22,900 nt of DNA from CAZFMJ01 sp964520045 (lineage in GTDB: Bacteria > Elusimicrobiota > Elusimicrobia > Elusimicrobiales > CAZFMJ01), in the NCBI GenBank assembly GCA_964520045.1, contig CAZFMJ010000043.1, forward strand, positions 1 to 22,900. Reading direction: 5' to 3'. A program made the position numbers and the translations under genes. Positions 22,301-22,900 of this stretch are shown here, piece by piece; within the stretch, counting starts at the first letter, position 1, and every line of letters begins with the position of its first letter. The notes under the pieces were generated by a model. It was given only the letters and a program-made list of their open reading frames with translations, ran no database searches and had not been told where the DNA came from.

Positions 22301-22900
22301 GAAGCAAAAAGCGATAATTCGGCGATGATCTCTTTTCTGGAGGTGTCTTGTATCTGTCCGGGAACTTTTACAAGTCCCACGCCCGAAATATATTCATAGA
22401 GATAAATTTCATGCTCAAAGATATTTAACTCCGCAAGCGTTGTCGTTGAATACCTGAAAGTAAGCAGTAATGACGGTGAAAAAACTGCGCCTTCGGGGCC
22501 TAAGTCATACATGCCGCTTATTGGATAAATCCCCTGGCTGTTTGCCGTAGCAAGCACAACGGTGCCTGTGTCTGAGAATATGTCGACAAAAGATATTGTT
22601 ACCGGCCTACTTGCGGTAGCTGAAGCTTCAGGCAGGCCTGCAATATTATTGGTGCTGTTGGCTATAAACGGCCCTATTGTTCCGTATCCGCCGGACTGGG
22701 CATAACCGCCGCCGGTTCCGCCGCGCACAGAAACGCTTCCTGCAAAAATATCCGAAAAGGCTATTCTTCCGCCCGCTCCGCCCCCGCCGCCGCGCATACC
22801 GCCTGCTCCGCCGTTTCCGCCGTTTGCATCCATCAGTCCGTTACCGGTAAGGCTTCCGGCTGTAAGCCATATTGAACCGCCGCTGCCGCCGCCCCCGCCG
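19321..22900 (-). CDS. Giant surface protein with T9SS-like C-terminal domain (5' end beyond window)
   Basis: At least 1192 residues; the frame is open through 22900, so the N-terminus is missing. Regions in order: a Gly-rich segment (about 22900-22680); a ZU5/GAIN-like domain (YDLGPEGAVFSPSLLLTF, about 22550-22260); about six Ig-like or OmpL47-like repeats with the pattern G-H-x-I-x-F-x-S-x-D-x-x-x-N-x-E and VDxxxP (about 22260-20380); a bactofilin-like polymer-forming stretch (DIAGRVESNGVVSLTG, about 20390-20180) with a beta-helical tail; and a C-terminal domain starting YTYPNPARNG (about 19640) and ending RRFSIVK. The last matches FlgD-Ig/Por-type sorting domains. It is probably exported and surface-attached, an adhesin or structural protein, served by the neighbouring PorV-like protein. 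The internal ATG at 22833 is not the true start. Confidence 0.88.
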   Translation of the reverse strand, partial: GGGGGSGGSIWLTAGSLTGNGLMDANGGNGGAGGMRGGGGGAGGRIAFSDIFAGSVSVRGGTGGGYAQSGGYGTIGPFIANSTNNIAGLPEASATASRPVTISFVDIFSDTGTVVLATANSQGIYPISGMYDLGPEGAVFSPSLLLTFRYSTTTLAELNIFEHEIYLYEYISGVGLVKVPGQIQDTSRKEIIAELSLFASIFGIFGPAHDVNPPITNLALSDGFRHIDQTGDVYVSSSTLFGFTAYDPIVYATNTGVALTEFRVDADTSTTLFQNFSAAFNLAGGRHVIDFRSMDNAGNTEVIKSSTVFVDASAPDIVISSPQAGNRFIALQNNIQIRFSVTDNYDAFPQFTARLTQIEDKGSPRGQRPAEIEVSSYTDIEPLNIDDGLWELAVSAVDFVKNSTTAVSGIFEVIHDIKPPRTSFETGTPQYSASPAVYITRHTSFNLASMDDSVETGDSSGLGVKLQKVSIQSADDSLGRDILFENPAPSTAGLFVSTFTLGVEADGFYALGYHAEDVVGNIEQVKTSSVAVDNTAPVSSMDLTGPEFTAQPGDNQAIGGPVFAASHTLVAIISQDPIFRNAASGVKAAYWSDNNSPVSAYTAPFMAGAEGQHNINYYAIDNLNNPEIAKTFEVWVDSNPPVTAVSYFGPHYIPEAGSNSQPPDASVFITPETGIFLNSHDPESNQTASGMLLTKYRLDSGLWQVYSGSFNIVSEGIHTLDFYSIDRVTNHEELKTIIAAVDNTPPVTSYSIGDPKFDAFGLVIISPNTPITFFAGDPLINDTASGLSQMSYQIDGGSISAYNQPFKITEQGTHIIKYWSADRVDNTESPKSLVIAVSVMQSDALIAVNGLSVSGTADIAGRVESNGVVSLTGNSRILGDVLAGTVTVKGKSEITGQITQNVTPAIEMPFDINLIAEKAIADNDNELIPEEFMRDGKLILDGKSHLELSTGTYAFSAVELTAGSSITIAGPVNILAQGSVTLSGGSNINAQGTASKLNIVISSQSLLSFSGGAQLAAYVYAPLADMKLSGNTQLGGHYFVYTASITGNSNVIQSGETVPVLTASAPEGKMKTSGFDGTQSLLQIAGPDPAFKLGEVYTYPNPARNGKRPTFHIETGIADKVGIRIFDISGSPVQSILLTSRPLIVDDGQGLQYAYEYTWDIANIASGVYVYLVEAEKGNEKLRKTRRFSIVK

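Overview
The window reads as one contig of a Gram-negative-type bacterium, probably a metagenome-assembled genome: ten Ns sit inside a gene at 1222-1231, and genes are spaced by repeat-filled gaps. A PorV/UPF0164-type outer-membrane protein next to a giant surface protein with a T9SS-like C-terminal domain, plus many signal-peptide proteins without lipoboxes, suggests the FCB group or a lineage such as Elusimicrobiota. That placement is inference from gene content only.

Layout. 1-1145: a GIY-YIG protein gene, a long inverted repeat, tRNA-Gln(CUG) on the minus strand, a 250-base hairpin-rich stretch without a convincing gene, and tRNA-Pro(UGG). 1175-7292, plus strand: a secreted two-peptidase (C39-like plus NlpC/P60) protein, a secreted protein of unknown function overlapping endonuclease III, an MFS/POT-like transporter and a membrane-anchored ankyrin protein. 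7376-15165, minus strand: a putative secreted HExxH metallopeptidase and a secreted clostripain-family (C11) peptidase that overlap by 26 bases, then RecQ and RNase R. 15534-15609: tRNA-Ala(GGC).

15.6-18.0 kb is a small, decaying integrative element. It has a tyrosine integrase and a ribbon-helix-helix protein driven by overlapping divergent promoters that both appear to give leaderless mRNAs. Next comes an excisionase-like HTH frame broken by an amber codon, then a 139-bp element with perfect 13-bp terminal inverted repeats that interrupts another small reading frame. 18223-22900 holds the PorV-like protein and the 3' part of a giant surface protein that runs off the right edge; together they look like a secretion/attachment factor and its client.

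The most unusual material is non-coding. (1) GGTAGAN-type heptad arrays sit at gene ends, donate the stop codon to three genes and form a long inverted repeat between convergent genes. (2) A ~70-base twin-hairpin element flanks RNase R in opposite orientations, and a third partial copy has compensatory stem changes. (3) REP-like palindromes lie between genes and, in one case, inside the C11 peptidase reading frame. These repeats also create false N-terminal extensions of several genes, so shorter starts are chosen here where the sequence supports them.
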